NCBI GenBank assembly: GCA_025966155.1 | Contig: JAOPVO010000135.1 | Coordinates: 1-36,694 of the forward strand | Length of the DNA stretch: 36,694 bases | Source: Pseudonocardiales bacterium | GTDB lineage: Bacteria > Actinomycetota > Actinomycetes > Mycobacteriales > Jatrophihabitantaceae | Reading direction: 5' to 3' | In this document: piece after piece, positions 1 to 9,151 of the stretch | How positions within the stretch are numbered: the first letter of the stretch is position 1 | Layout of the letters: the number at the start of each line of letters is the position of its first letter | The notes under the pieces: generated by a model | Told to the model about the DNA's origin: nothing | The model's input: the letters and a program-made list of their open reading frames with translations, nothing else | Database searches by the model: none | Program-made: the position numbers and the translations under genes

Positions 1-406
1 GGAGGTAGAGGCCCTTGACCGGGCAGATCGCGCCGAGCTCCACGAGCACGGGCTTGAGCAGCAGCTCGGGGGCGAGCATGTGGCCGGGGCCGCCGCCGAG
101 CATCAGCGGGAACCCCACGATGCCGGCCAGCCCGTCGGCGGGGATCTGGTCCAGGAACAGCTTCAGCAGCCCGGTGTAGGTGGCCTTGTAGGTCGGCGAC
201 GCGAACACGACCGCGTCGGAGCCCTGCACAGCGGCCAGCGCCTCGGCCACGGCCGGATCGCCCCACCCCAGGAGACCGGCGCCGAGGTCGATCACGTCGA
301 TGACCACCGTCGGCGCCGTGCCGCCCAGCTCCGTGGCCACGTGCACCGCAGCCTCGAGCGTGCGCGACTGACGCTTCGGATTGCCGACGACGACTGCGAT
401 TCCCAC
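1..406 (-). CDS. NAD(P)H-dependent FMN reductase (SsuE/MsuE-like flavodoxin fold), truncated by the left window edge
   Basis: Minus-strand GTG start at 406 with GGGAG 7 nt upstream; translation VGIAVVVGNPKRQSRTLEAAVHVATELGG...VVFASPTYKATYTGLLKLFLDQIP...GFPLMLGGGPGHMLAPELLLKPVLVELGA is typical of FMN reductases. Absent from the ORF track because it runs off the edge. Confidence 0.88.
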   Translation of the reverse strand, partial: MGIAVVVGNPKRQSRTLEAAVHVATELGGTAPTVVIDVIDLGAGLLGWGDPAVAEALAAVQGSDAVVFASPTYKATYTGLLKLFLDQIPADGLAGIVGFPLMLGGGPGHMLAPELLLKPVLVELGAICPVKGLYL

Positions 407-496
407 CGATGAACTCCCTGCTATCCCTGGTCTTGCCGGTCGCCCGAACGCTACGCCGCCGCCGCCGGGCCGCGGCGTCGGCAGGTGGCCGCCTAT

Positions 497-519
497 TTGT
501 CTTGTAGCTCTACAGGCAT
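497..519. promoter_or_regulatory. 23-bp operator copy A (TTGTCTTG-TAGCTCT-ACAGGCAT) upstream of SAM-IV riboswitch A
   Basis: Same 23-bp layout as 15383-15405 and 16980-17002; lies between the divergent FMN reductase and LLM1. Confidence 0.6.
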
Positions 520-568
520 AGAGCTGCCGAAATTGCGTGTCGCGGACCGACGGGTTACCGTTGGCACC

Positions 569-678
569 AGGTTATGAGCGTCAGCAACAAGCCCTGGCTG
601 GCTGACCGGCAACCCTCGTCCGCGGTGGGGTGCCCCAGGTGACGACCGGGCCCGGCATATCTGCCGGGCAAGCGCGGC
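569..678 (+). ncRNA. SAM-IV-type riboswitch aptamer (copy A)
   Basis: GGTTATGAGCGTCAGCAACAAGCCCTGGCTGGCTGACCGGCAACCCTCGTCCGCGGTGGGGTGCCCCAGGTGACGACC...GGCAAGCGCGG matches the actinobacterial SAM-IV consensus as I recall it: P2 GTCAGC/GCTGAC, P3 core GGCAACCC/GGGGTGCC, 3' GCAAGCGCGG. Located 52 nt before the LLM1 start. Confidence 0.88.
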
Positions 679-711
679 TATCGAGCCCAAGCCCCGGCTC
701 CGGCGATAGCC
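676..711 (+). promoter_or_regulatory. Stem-loop downstream of SAM-IV aptamer A (candidate expression platform)
   Basis: GGCTATCG ... CGATAGCC perfect 8-bp stem with inner AGCC/GGCT, directly 5' of the ribosome-binding region of the 730 CDS; no U-tract. Confidence 0.5.
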
Positions 712-729
712 CTGATCCGAGAGGCTCCG

Positions 730-2073
730 ATGACCAAGCCGTTGAAGCAGATCCACCTGGCTGCGCACTTCCCGGGCGTCAACAACACCACGGTGTGGAG
801 CGACCCGGCCGGCGGCAGCCACATCGAGTTCAGCTCGTTCCAGCACATGGCCCAGACCGCCGAGCGCGGCAAGTTCGACCTCTTCTTCCTGGCTGAGGGC
901 CTCCGGCTGCGCGAGCAGAGCGGCAAGATCTACGACCTCGATGTCGTGGGCCGCCCGGATACCTTCACCGTGCTGGCGGCGCTCGCGGCCGTCACCGACC
1001 GCCTGGGCCTCGCCGGCACCATCAACTCGACCTTCAACGAGCCCTATGAGGTCGCGCGGCAGTTCGCGTCGCTGGATCACCTCTCGGCCGGCCGCGCGGC
1101 CTGGAATGTCGTCACCTCGTGGGATGCCTTCACGGGCGAGAACTTCCGCCGCGGCGGGTTCCTGGAGCAGGACCAGCGCTACGACCGGGCCAAGCAGTTC
1201 ATGCACACCACCTGGGAGCTGTTCGACTCCTGGCACGGCGACGAGATCATCGCCGATAAGGAGACCGGCGTCTTCCTGAGCCGCGCCGACGCAGGGTCGT
1301 TCGAGCACCACGATGCCCACTTCGACATCAAGGGCCAGTTCTCGGTGCCGCGCAGCCCGCAGGGCCGTCCGGTCATCCTCCAGGCGGGGGACTCCGAGGA
1401 GGGCCGCGAGTTCGCCGCGGCCACCGCCGACGCGATCTTCACCCGGCACGGCACCATCGATGCCGGCCAGGCCTTCTTCGCCGACGTCAAGGGCCGCCTG
1501 GCCAAGTACGGGCGCACCTACAACCAGCTGGTGATCCTGCCGGCCGCCACCTTCATCCTCGGCGACACCGATGCCGACGCGCAGGAGGAGGCGCACGTCG
1601 TGCGCCTCCAGCAGGTCAGCGGCCAGACGGCGATCAAGTTCCTCGAGCAGCTATGGAACCGCGACCTGAGCTCCTACGACCCCGATGGCCCGCTGCCGGA
1701 CATCGACCCGGTCATCGGCGAGAGCCTGATCTCGAAGGGCCGGGCCAGCGTGCGGATGTACAAGGACCCGCTGGCCACCGCCAAGCAGTGGCGGGAGCTG
1801 TCGGAGGCCAAGAGCCTGTCGATCCGCGAGCTCATCGTCGAGGTCACCGGCCGCCAGTCGTTCGTCGGCTCGGCGTCGACGATCGCCGACGCGCTGAACG
1901 ACTTCGTCCAGGCCGATGCCAGCGACGGCTTCGTCCTGGCCCCGCACATCACGCCCGGAGGGCTGGACCGCTTCGTCGACGAGGTGGTCCCGATCCTGCA
2001 GGAGAAGGGCGTCTTCCGCACGGAGTACGAGGGAACGACCCTCCGGGATCACCTCGGCCTCGCGCCGCTCTAA
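730..2073 (+). CDS. LLM class flavin-dependent monooxygenase, NtaA/SnaA/DszA/SfnG-type (LLM1)
   Basis: 447 aa; KQIHLAAHFPG...GKFDLFFLAEGL...GRPDTFTVLAALAAVTDRLGLAGTINSTFNEPYEVARQFASLDHLSAGRAAWNVVTSWD; directly downstream of SAM-IV A. Confidence 0.92.
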   Translation: MTKPLKQIHLAAHFPGVNNTTVWSDPAGGSHIEFSSFQHMAQTAERGKFDLFFLAEGLRLREQSGKIYDLDVVGRPDTFTVLAALAAVTDRLGLAGTINSTFNEPYEVARQFASLDHLSAGRAAWNVVTSWDAFTGENFRRGGFLEQDQRYDRAKQFMHTTWELFDSWHGDEIIADKETGVFLSRADAGSFEHHDAHFDIKGQFSVPRSPQGRPVILQAGDSEEGREFAAATADAIFTRHGTIDAGQAFFADVKGRLAKYGRTYNQLVILPAATFILGDTDADAQEEAHVVRLQQVSGQTAIKFLEQLWNRDLSSYDPDGPLPDIDPVIGESLISKGRASVRMYKDPLATAKQWRELSEAKSLSIRELIVEVTGRQSFVGSASTIADALNDFVQADASDGFVLAPHITPGGLDRFVDEVVPILQEKGVFRTEYEGTTLRDHLGLAPL

Positions 2074-2085
2074 CCGCGTGACGTG

Positions 2086-2122
2086 TGCAACGCCAGCATC
2101 GATAGTCGACGCTGGCGTTGCA
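2086..2122. terminator. Bidirectional terminator-type hairpin between convergent genes
   Basis: TGCAACGCCAGC-A-TCGA-TAG-TCGA-C-GCTGGCGTTGCA: 12 bp perfect outer stem, one mismatch, 4 bp inner stem; between CDS ends at 2073 (+) and 2131 (-). Confidence 0.8.
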
Positions 2123-2130
2123 TAAGTCGC

Positions 2131-2820
2131 TCAGACCGGCGTGCGGAACGACGTGAACGTCACGGTGCGCCGCAATGCGAAGCCCATGGACAGGTACAGC
2201 CGGATCGCGTTCTCGTTCGTCGCCGAGGCGTGCATGAAGGGCGTCTCGCCTCGATCGCGGATGACGTGGGCGACATCGCGCACGAGGGCGGCCGCCAGGC
2301 CCTGGCGCTGGTACGCAGGATCGGTGCACACCGCGCTGATCTCGGTGAACCCCGGCGGCTGCGTGCGCTCGCCCGCCATGGCGATGAGCGCGCCATCGCG
2401 CCGGATGCCTATATAGCGCCCCAGGTGGTTGGTCCGTCGCAGGAATGGCCCTGGTCGGGTTCGGCCCACAAGGTCCAGCATCTCGTCGACGTCATCATCT
2501 CCGAGCACAAGCGCCTCGGGCAGCGGCTCCGTCCTAAACCCATCGGTAGCTATGAGCTGCACTCCCGGGATGTTGCCGACCTCCGTCCACCCGTCCGGCG
2601 GATTGCTGGCGCCGACGAGGGTCACGACGCGACCCGCGCCGACGAGAGCGGCCAGCTGCGCCCAGGACCCCGCATCGGCGTCCGGCTCGAGCGCTGCGAA
2701 CGGCGAGACATCCGTCTGGTAGCGCCGGGCCTTATCGCCGCCCTCTGCGAAGATGGCATGGCGGCCGGCGAGCGAGGCCCAGGCCACCTGGTCGAGGATG
2801 TCGGAATTGCTCACTGGCAC
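2131..2820 (-). CDS. GNAT family N-acetyltransferase
   Basis: 229 aa; ...GFTEISAVCTDPAYQRQGLAAALVRDVAHVIRDRGETPFMHASATNENAIRLYLSMGF carries GNAT motif A (QRQGLA) and NxxAxxLYxxxGF. Confidence 0.88.
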   Translation of the reverse strand: MPVSNSDILDQVAWASLAGRHAIFAEGGDKARRYQTDVSPFAALEPDADAGSWAQLAALVGAGRVVTLVGASNPPDGWTEVGNIPGVQLIATDGFRTEPLPEALVLGDDDVDEMLDLVGRTRPGPFLRRTNHLGRYIGIRRDGALIAMAGERTQPPGFTEISAVCTDPAYQRQGLAAALVRDVAHVIRDRGETPFMHASATNENAIRLYLSMGFALRRTVTFTSFRTPV

Positions 2821-2827
2821 AGTTTCC

Positions 2828-4228
2828 TCAGCGGTTCAACGGAGTTAGCGCCAAATGCTCGCGCAGCGTGGTGCCCTCATAGGCCGTCCGGTAGACGCCG
2901 CGGTCCTGCAGGGCGGGCACCAGCGTGTCGACGATGTCGCTCAGCGAGGAGGGGACGAGGTGCGGGCTGATGTTGAACCCGTCGGCGGCGCCGGTGCGCA
3001 CGTAGCGGGCCCATTGGTCGGCGATCTGGGCGGGGGTGCCCACGAAGGCCGACTGGCGGGCGGTCGCCTCGCGGAACAGCTGCAGCATCGACAGCCCATC
3101 CTCGTCCGAGCGGCGTCGCCACTCCCGGATCCGGTCCATCTTGCCGGTGCGGTCGGCGATGGAGATCGTCCCGCGTGACGGATCCAGCTCGCCCTGGACC
3201 GGCTCGATAGCCGGCAATGGTCCGTCGGGGTCGTAGGCGGACAGATCGCTGCCCCAGTACTGCTCGAAGAACGCGATCGCGCGGGGGCCGGACAGCTGGA
3301 GGTCGCGGACCCACTCCGCCTTGTCCTTCGCGTCTTGCTCCGTGTCGCCCAGGATGACCGAGGCGCCGGGCAGGATGCGAACCGAGTTCGGGCCGCGCCC
3401 ATGCGCGGCCAGGCGCTGCCGGAGGTCGCGCGCGTAGACGACGGCCTTCTCGAAGGGGCCGTTGGCCGAGAACACGACATCGGCGTGCTGCGCGGCGAGT
3501 TCCCGCCCGCCGGCCGAATCGCCGGACTGGAACAGCACCGGTCGGCCCTGCCGGCTCGGCGGCAATGTGCCGGGGGCGCGCAGCGACACCAGATCCGTGC
3601 TGCGCTCGACGGTCTCGATGGACCCGGGGCGGGCCCAGCTCTTGGCCGCGGGGGAGTCCGCCGCGGCGTTGTCGTCCCAGGAGGCCCAGAGCGCCTTGGC
3701 TGCCTGGACCATCTGCGTCGCCCGCTCATAGCGGCGCTCGTGGTCCAGCCAGCCGCCGTGCCGGAAGTTCTCGCCCGTCCAGGCGTTGTCGGTGGTGACG
3801 ACATTCCAGCCCGCGCGGCCATCGGAGAGGATGTCCAGGCTGGCGAGGCGACGGGCGAGGTCGGCCGGGAAGTTGTAGGTGGCGTTCTGCGTCGCGACCA
3901 GCCCGATCCGCTGCGTCGCGCCGGCCAGCATGCTCAGCTGGGTGATCGCATCCGGGCGGCCCGCGACATCGAGGTCGAACGCGCGGCCCTTGCTCTCCCG
4001 GACCCGAAGGCCCTCGCCGAGGAAGAACGCGTCGAACAGCCCGCGCTCGAGCAGCTGCGCCACATTGATGAACGTCTCGCGCGGCATCTGCGGGGCGGCG
4101 GACGGATCCGTCCAGATGACCTGCGGACCGACGCCGCTGTAGAACACGCCCAGGTGGACGTGCGCGTCGTGGTCGTACGGCGCGCCGGTGTCGATGCCGC
4201 TGTCCTCGCTGCCACTGGATGCGGTCAT
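2828..4228 (-). CDS. LLM class flavin-dependent monooxygenase, NtaA/SnaA/DszA-type (LLM2)
   Basis: 466 aa; GLFDAFFLGEGLRVRESKGRAFDLDVAGRPDAITQLSMLAGATQRIGLVATQNATYNFPADLARRLASLDILSDGRAGWNVVTT; start overlaps the LLM3 stop (ATGA). Confidence 0.92.
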   Translation of the reverse strand: MTASSGSEDSGIDTGAPYDHDAHVHLGVFYSGVGPQVIWTDPSAAPQMPRETFINVAQLLERGLFDAFFLGEGLRVRESKGRAFDLDVAGRPDAITQLSMLAGATQRIGLVATQNATYNFPADLARRLASLDILSDGRAGWNVVTTDNAWTGENFRHGGWLDHERRYERATQMVQAAKALWASWDDNAAADSPAAKSWARPGSIETVERSTDLVSLRAPGTLPPSRQGRPVLFQSGDSAGGRELAAQHADVVFSANGPFEKAVVYARDLRQRLAAHGRGPNSVRILPGASVILGDTEQDAKDKAEWVRDLQLSGPRAIAFFEQYWGSDLSAYDPDGPLPAIEPVQGELDPSRGTISIADRTGKMDRIREWRRRSDEDGLSMLQLFREATARQSAFVGTPAQIADQWARYVRTGAADGFNISPHLVPSSLSDIVDTLVPALQDRGVYRTAYEGTTLREHLALTPLNR

Positions 4229-5328
4229 CGCGGGCCTCCTGTGGATGTCAGTGCGGCGAACCGGCTGATCGGGCGGGAAAGTCCGAGGGTCTGGCGCAGG
4301 GTGTCGCCGGCCTGGGGGGCCCGATGCACGCCCGCGGCCGTGAGAGCCGGTAGGACCTGCTCGGCCAGGATCGGCAGATCGATAGCGTGCACAGCCAGGT
4401 GCAGGCGGACGCCATCGACAATGCCCGAGAGCGACGTCAGCAGGTCGACGAGTCCGGTCGCCGATCCGATGTAGCGCAGCTTGGCGTCATCGCGCCACGT
4501 CGTCGACTCGTCCAGCTCCGCCAGCCGCGCGGCTGCCGAGTGGCCGGCGTCCAGCACGACTTGGAGCTCGGCGAAGGCCAGCGCCGCCCCGGCGGCCTTG
4601 GCCTCTTGGGCCCGGTCGGCGATCGATGCGGTGTCCGGCGCGCTGATGAGCACGATGTCGGCGCGGTCGGCCAGGCCCAGGGCGTCGGCGGCGAGCACGA
4701 CCAGCTGGCCCTGCGGCGGGCGCGGGGTGATCAACGGGCCGGTGATGGTGAAGTCCGCGCCGGTGAAGGAGACGGGGTGCACCTTCTGCGGATCGAGGTA
4801 GCGGCCGGTGGCCCCATCCTTGATGACGGCGTCGTCCTCCCAGGAATCCCAGAGCGCCCGCGCGACATCGACCACATCCGATAGCTCCCGATGCAGTGCG
4901 TCCGCGCTCAACGGCTTCTCGCCGATCGTCGCGCGGCCGTCGGCGTCATTTGCTGCGCCCACAACCCAGGCACCGCGCCCGTTCGTGGCCCAGTCGAGGC
5001 TGGCGAGCTGCGTGGCGAGGTGGAAGGGCTCGGTCACCGTCGCGTGCAGGGTCGGCGCCAGGCCGATGCGGTCGGTGAGGGTCGATACATAGGCTGCGCG
5101 CGATCCCGCCTCGATGCGGCCGGCGGCGTCGAGGGAGTCACTCGGCGGGGTCGGCGCGTCGTCGAAGGTCACGAGCGCGACGCCGGCGGCCTCGGCCGAA
5201 GCCACGATCGCGGCCGTCGCCCGGGCGGTCAGGACGTCGCCGGGCGCACGGCCGGATTGGCGCCAGGCGGCGGGGTGCGCGCCATCGCCATCGACCTCGA
5301 GGGCGATCAGGAGCTCACTCACCGGCAT
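4225..5328 (-). CDS. LLM-fold protein, shorter and divergent (LLM3), related to LLM6
   Basis: 367 aa; HPAAWRQSG, DRIGLAPTLHATVTEPFHLATQLASLDWATNGRGAWVVG, ALWDSWEDDAV aligns with LLM6 (HPAAWREPA, EPFHVSKSLATLDYVSTGRAGWRV, LWDSWEDDAE). Confidence 0.8.
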   Translation of the reverse strand: MPVSELLIALEVDGDGAHPAAWRQSGRAPGDVLTARATAAIVASAEAAGVALVTFDDAPTPPSDSLDAAGRIEAGSRAAYVSTLTDRIGLAPTLHATVTEPFHLATQLASLDWATNGRGAWVVGAANDADGRATIGEKPLSADALHRELSDVVDVARALWDSWEDDAVIKDGATGRYLDPQKVHPVSFTGADFTITGPLITPRPPQGQLVVLAADALGLADRADIVLISAPDTASIADRAQEAKAAGAALAFAELQVVLDAGHSAAARLAELDESTTWRDDAKLRYIGSATGLVDLLTSLSGIVDGVRLHLAVHAIDLPILAEQVLPALTAAGVHRAPQAGDTLRQTLGLSRPISRFAALTSTGGPR

Positions 5329-6250
5329 TGCCGCGCCCGTGCGGGGCGTCCCAGTCAGGGCGCGTCGCGCCCGTGCTGGTGAAGGCCTCGAATCGGGTCG
5401 TCACCTGGAACGCCGGGTGGCTATAGAGGTCGCGCGCATAGGCCCAGAGATTCGGGTACGCATCGAGGCCCGACACGATGGTCCGGGCGGCATTGGCCTG
5501 GACATCGAAGCGGACCAGCGTGACCCAGAGCCGAACATCGGCCTCGGTAATCGCGTCGCCCAGCAGGTAGCGCGATGCCGTCAGCTGCGTGTCGAGCTCC
5601 TCGAAGGTCCCGAGCAGCTCGCGGCGGGCGGCCTCGGCCGGCTCGCCGCTGCCGGCGGCCGCGTTGACGCCCCAGTTCACGACCGGGCCCAGCCAGCGAT
5701 CGAGATCGTCGATGCGGGCCCGGAGCGCCAGCGGGTAGGTGTCGATGGCGCCGGGCCCGGCGAACTCGCCGAACTTGGTCGCCAGGTCGATCCCGATAAG
5801 CCGGTAGTTGTTGCTTACCACCACGTTGTCGGCGCGACTCCACAGAGTGGGCACCGAGACGTGGCCATCGAAGCCCGGCTCGGTCGCCTCGTAGGCGTCC
5901 CGCAGAAGCGCGAAGCCGTTGACCGGGTCGGGGCCATTGGTCTCGCGGAAGGCCCAGCCCCGGGCGTCGCGGGCGCCATCGACGTAGGAGACGCTCACGA
6001 CGTCCTGCAGCGCCGCCAGCTCGCGCACGATCGTCGTTCGCTGGGCCCACGGGCAGAACCAGCCGGCGTAGATGTGGAAGACGCCCGGGCGCGCGGGGAA
6101 CACCTCGGAGTCGTCGACACCGATGCGGTTCACGAAGCGGTAGGTCGGGCGCGTGTCGCCGACGGGCCGGTTGATCCGATAGGAGCCGAATGCCGCGACG
6201 TCGACGGGGCTGGCGAATGTGGTGTCGACCGCGGTCACTGGGTGCTCCAT
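5315..6250 (-). CDS. Glutathionyl-hydroquinone reductase-like (GST superfamily, Xi-type) thiol oxidoreductase
   Basis: 311 aa; [21 protein letters not shown] with CPWA active-site motif and ...[32 protein letters not shown] as in the YqjG/PcpF family. Confidence 0.85.
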   Translation of the reverse strand: MEHPVTAVDTTFASPVDVAAFGSYRINRPVGDTRPTYRFVNRIGVDDSEVFPARPGVFHIYAGWFCPWAQRTTIVRELAALQDVVSVSYVDGARDARGWAFRETNGPDPVNGFALLRDAYEATEPGFDGHVSVPTLWSRADNVVVSNNYRLIGIDLATKFGEFAGPGAIDTYPLALRARIDDLDRWLGPVVNWGVNAAAGSGEPAEAARRELLGTFEELDTQLTASRYLLGDAITEADVRLWVTLVRFDVQANAARTIVSGLDAYPNLWAYARDLYSHPAFQVTTRFEAFTSTGATRPDWDAPHGRGNAGE

Positions 6251-7413
6251 TCCTTCGCGAGCAGCTCATAGGAGCGCACGCGGTCGTGGTGATCGTGGGT
6301 GATCGTCGTGATCAGAAGCTCGTGCGCGCCGGTGGCATTCCGCAGCGCGGCGAGCTTCTCCACGACAGTGGCGGGGGAGCCGACGATCTGGGTGTCGATC
6401 CGGTCCTTGACCAGGGCGCGATCCTCCGGGGTCCACTCGTACGCGTGGGCCTGCTCGGGGGTGGGGTAAGGGATCGCGCCCTCGGCCCGGCGGATGCTGC
6501 GGACCCACATCCCATATGGGGACGCCAGTTCCCGTGCCTCGTCGTCGGACCCGGCCACCACGACGTCGGCCGACACGATGATCTGCGGCTCGCTCAGGTA
6601 CTGCGAGGGCTGGAAGGCGGCTCGGTAGCCCTCGACCGCATCGAACACACCGGATGGGCTCACGTGGTAATTGGCGGCGAACGGCAGGCCGAGGCGCCCG
6701 GCCAGCTCGGCGGTCTCGCCGCCGGTGCTGCCCAGCAGCCAGGTCTCGACGCCCTTGGCGCCGCCGGGGATGATCTGGGCGACCACGCCCTCGGGCGACA
6801 CGTAGTCATCGCGCAGGAACGCCAGGATCTCCTCGACGAGGTCGCCGTAGTTCGCGGCCTCTGCGTTGGCCTGCTGGAGCAGGCGCATCTGCAGGATGAA
6901 GCGCGGCGAGCCGAACAGGCCGGCCGGCCGATATGGCGGAGGCAGGATCACCCCGTCCCGCACCGTGGTCGGCGGCGTGGGCGCGGGCGGCGGCGCGACC
7001 TCGCCGGCCGCCCGGGCCGCCTCCTGCTTGGCGGCGATCTGCGCGGCGAGCGCGGCCATTGCCTTCCGGTTGCCCGAGCGGCCCAGGCCCAGGTCGATCC
7101 GATCCGGGTGCAGGGCCGACAGCAGCCCGAACTCCTCGGCGATCGACAGCGAGGTCCGGTGGCCGCTCTGCACGGCGCCGGACCCGACCCGGATCGTGGA
7201 CGTGGCCGAGGCCACCGCCCCGATCAGCACCGCCGGGGCCGTGCCGACGACACCAGGATTCAGGTGGTGCTCGGCCAGCCAGTAGCGGCGATACCCGGCC
7301 TGCTCGGCGTGCTGCGCGAGGTCGATCGTGTTGCGCACGGCGTCGCTCAGCGATGACCCGGACGGCACCGGCGTCAGGTCGAGCACGGACAGGGCTGCAG
7401 GCGCAGCAGACAT
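6235..7413 (-). CDS. LLM class flavin-dependent oxidoreductase, MsnO8/LuxA-like (LLM4)
   Basis: 392 aa; [107 protein letters not shown]. Confidence 0.92.
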   Translation of the reverse strand: MSAAPAALSVLDLTPVPSGSSLSDAVRNTIDLAQHAEQAGYRRYWLAEHHLNPGVVGTAPAVLIGAVASATSTIRVGSGAVQSGHRTSLSIAEEFGLLSALHPDRIDLGLGRSGNRKAMAALAAQIAAKQEAARAAGEVAPPPAPTPPTTVRDGVILPPPYRPAGLFGSPRFILQMRLLQQANAEAANYGDLVEEILAFLRDDYVSPEGVVAQIIPGGAKGVETWLLGSTGGETAELAGRLGLPFAANYHVSPSGVFDAVEGYRAAFQPSQYLSEPQIIVSADVVVAGSDDEARELASPYGMWVRSIRRAEGAIPYPTPEQAHAYEWTPEDRALVKDRIDTQIVGSPATVVEKLAALRNATGAHELLITTITHDHHDRVRSYELLAKEWSTQ

Positions 7414-7423
7414 CGTCGTCTCC

Positions 7424-9151
7424 TCAGTTGGGTCGGGTCGTGCGGGCGGCCCGGGTTGGCACCGCGTTCAGCAGTTCCTGCGTGTACTCGTGCTGCGGTG
7501 CCGCGTAGATCTGCTGCGTGGGTCCCGCCTCGACGATCTGGCCGTTGCGCATGACCGCGACGTCATCGGCGATCTGCCGAACCACTGCGAGGTCGTGCGA
7601 GATAAAAAGGTAGCTCAGGTTGCGCTCGGCCTGCAGGTCGACCAGCAACGCGAGGATCTGCGATTGGACGGTGACATCGAGGGCGGAGACCGGCTCGTCG
7701 CACACCACCAGCGACGGCGACAGGGCGAGCGCGCGGGCAATCGCGACGCGCTGGCGCTGCCCGCCCGAGAGCTCGGCCGCCCTCCGGCTGAGCACCGATG
7801 CCGGGAGCGCGACCTGGTCGATCAGGTCGGCGGCCGCGGCCCGCCGCTCGGCCTTGCTGCCGACCCGGAAGATCCGCAGCGGCTCCTCGACGATCTGCGA
7901 GACCGTCAGCCGCGGGCTGAGGGACGTGTACGGGTTCTGATACACGATCTGCATGGACTGCCGCGCCCGGCGGATCTCCCCGGAGCGGGCCTTCACCAGG
8001 TCCAGCCCATCGAAGACTATGGAGCCGCTGGTTGGGGCGGTCAAGGCGATGCTGAGCCGCGCGGTGGTCGACTTGCCCGAGCCGGACTCCCCAACCAGAG
8101 CCAGGGTGCGGCCGCGCTCGATGGAGAAGCTGACGTCATCGACGGCCTTGAGCACCCGCTCGCCGCCGCCGCGCCGGGGAAGCGGGAAGTGCTTGACGAC
8201 GTGGGACACCTGGAGCAGCGGCACCGGCGTCGCGGCCCCCGCATCGTCGGCCGAGCCGCCGCGCTCCCTGGCTGTGGCTGTGTCTGTGGCTGTAGCGGTG
8301 CGGCGGCCGGCGATCAGCGAGCCCGACGCCATGCTCGGCGCGTCGGACAGCAGCTTTCGGGTGTACTCGTGCTGCGGGTTGTCCAGGATGTCCGCGGTCC
8401 GGCCCGCCTCGACGACGCGACCGCGCGACATCACGATGAGCTGGTCGGCGCGGCCCGCCGCGACGCCGAGATCGTGGGTGATCAACAGGATCGACGTGCC
8501 CCGGGACTGCACCAGCATGCCGAGGTGATCGAGGATGCGCTTCTGCACGGTGACGTCCAGCGCGCTTGTCGGCTCGTCGGCGATCACCAGGCGCGGGTTG
8601 GCGGCGAAGGCGATGGCGATGAGCACCCGCTGGCGCATGCCGCCGGACAGCTCATGCGGGAACTGCTGGGCCCGGGTGGCGGGATCGGGCAGCCCGGCGT
8701 CGGCGAGGGCCTGCACCGCCTCGACGTGCGCATTCCGGGAGTTGGCCAGGCCGTGGACGATGAGGACCTCGGCCACCTGAGCGCCGATCCGGGTCGTCGG
8801 GTTCAGCGACACACTCGGGTCCTGGGGAATGAGGCCAATGTCGCGCCCCCGCAGGGCCCGGAGCTTCCGCTCGCTCAGTCGGGCGAGGTCCTGCTCGCCG
8901 TCGCGCCCGGCGAAGGAGATGCGCCCGGCGTCGATGCGGCCGCCGGCCGGCAATAGCCCGATGACGGCATGGGCCAGCGTGCTCTTGCCCGAGCCGGACT
9001 CCCCGACCACGGCAACGACCTGGCCGGCCCCGACGGCGAGGTCGACGCCGTCGACCGCGCGGACCTCGCCGCGGCGCCCGCGATAGGCGACGCGCAGGCC
9101 ATCAATCGTGAGCAGATGCTGCGGTGTCCTTGCGTCAATCGTGTCGGTCAT
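7424..9151 (-). CDS. Dipeptide/nickel-type ABC transporter, fused double ATP-binding protein (DppD-DppF-like)
   Basis: Two Walker A (GESGSGKST), two signature ([16 protein letters not shown]) and two Walker B (VIADEP, VVCDEP) motifs; start [14 protein letters not shown] overlaps the permease stop. The ORF track extends it further upstream. Confidence 0.95.
   Translation of the reverse strand: MTDTIDARTPQHLLTIDGLRVAYRGRRGEVRAVDGVDLAVGAGQVVAVVGESGSGKSTLAHAVIGLLPAGGRIDAGRISFAGRDGEQDLARLSERKLRALRGRDIGLIPQDPSVSLNPTTRIGAQVAEVLIVHGLANSRNAHVEAVQALADAGLPDPATRAQQFPHELSGGMRQRVLIAIAFAANPRLVIADEPTSALDVTVQKRILDHLGMLVQSRGTSILLITHDLGVAAGRADQLIVMSRGRVVEAGRTADILDNPQHEYTRKLLSDAPSMASGSLIAGRRTATATDTATARERGGSADDAGAATPVPLLQVSHVVKHFPLPRRGGGERVLKAVDDVSFSIERGRTLALVGESGSGKSTTARLSIALTAPTSGSIVFDGLDLVKARSGEIRRARQSMQIVYQNPYTSLSPRLTVSQIVEEPLRIFRVGSKAERRAAAADLIDQVALPASVLSRRAAELSGGQRQRVAIARALALSPSLVVCDEPVSALDVTVQSQILALLVDLQAERNLSYLFISHDLAVVRQIADDVAVMRNGQIVEAGPTQQIYAAPQHEYTQELLNAVPTRAARTTRPN

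Noticed and set aside
493-1596. Long minus-strand ORF (367 aa) antisense to LLM1, and similar long antisense ORFs at 3335-4474, 7328-8956, 10323-11654 and 15653-16870
   Set aside because: Low-complexity R/G/A/D-rich shadow translations from GC-rich third-codon bias, antisense to well-supported genes; no recognisable domains.
730-2073. Assigning dszA, sfnG, ssuD or seuA gene symbols to the monooxygenases
   Set aside because: Family is clear, but substrate-level orthology cannot be decided by eye; symbols left empty.
2083-2970. 295-aa plus-strand ORF beginning MCNASIDSRRWRC
   Set aside because: Starts inside the terminator hairpin (2086-2122) and runs antisense to the GNAT gene and LLM2.
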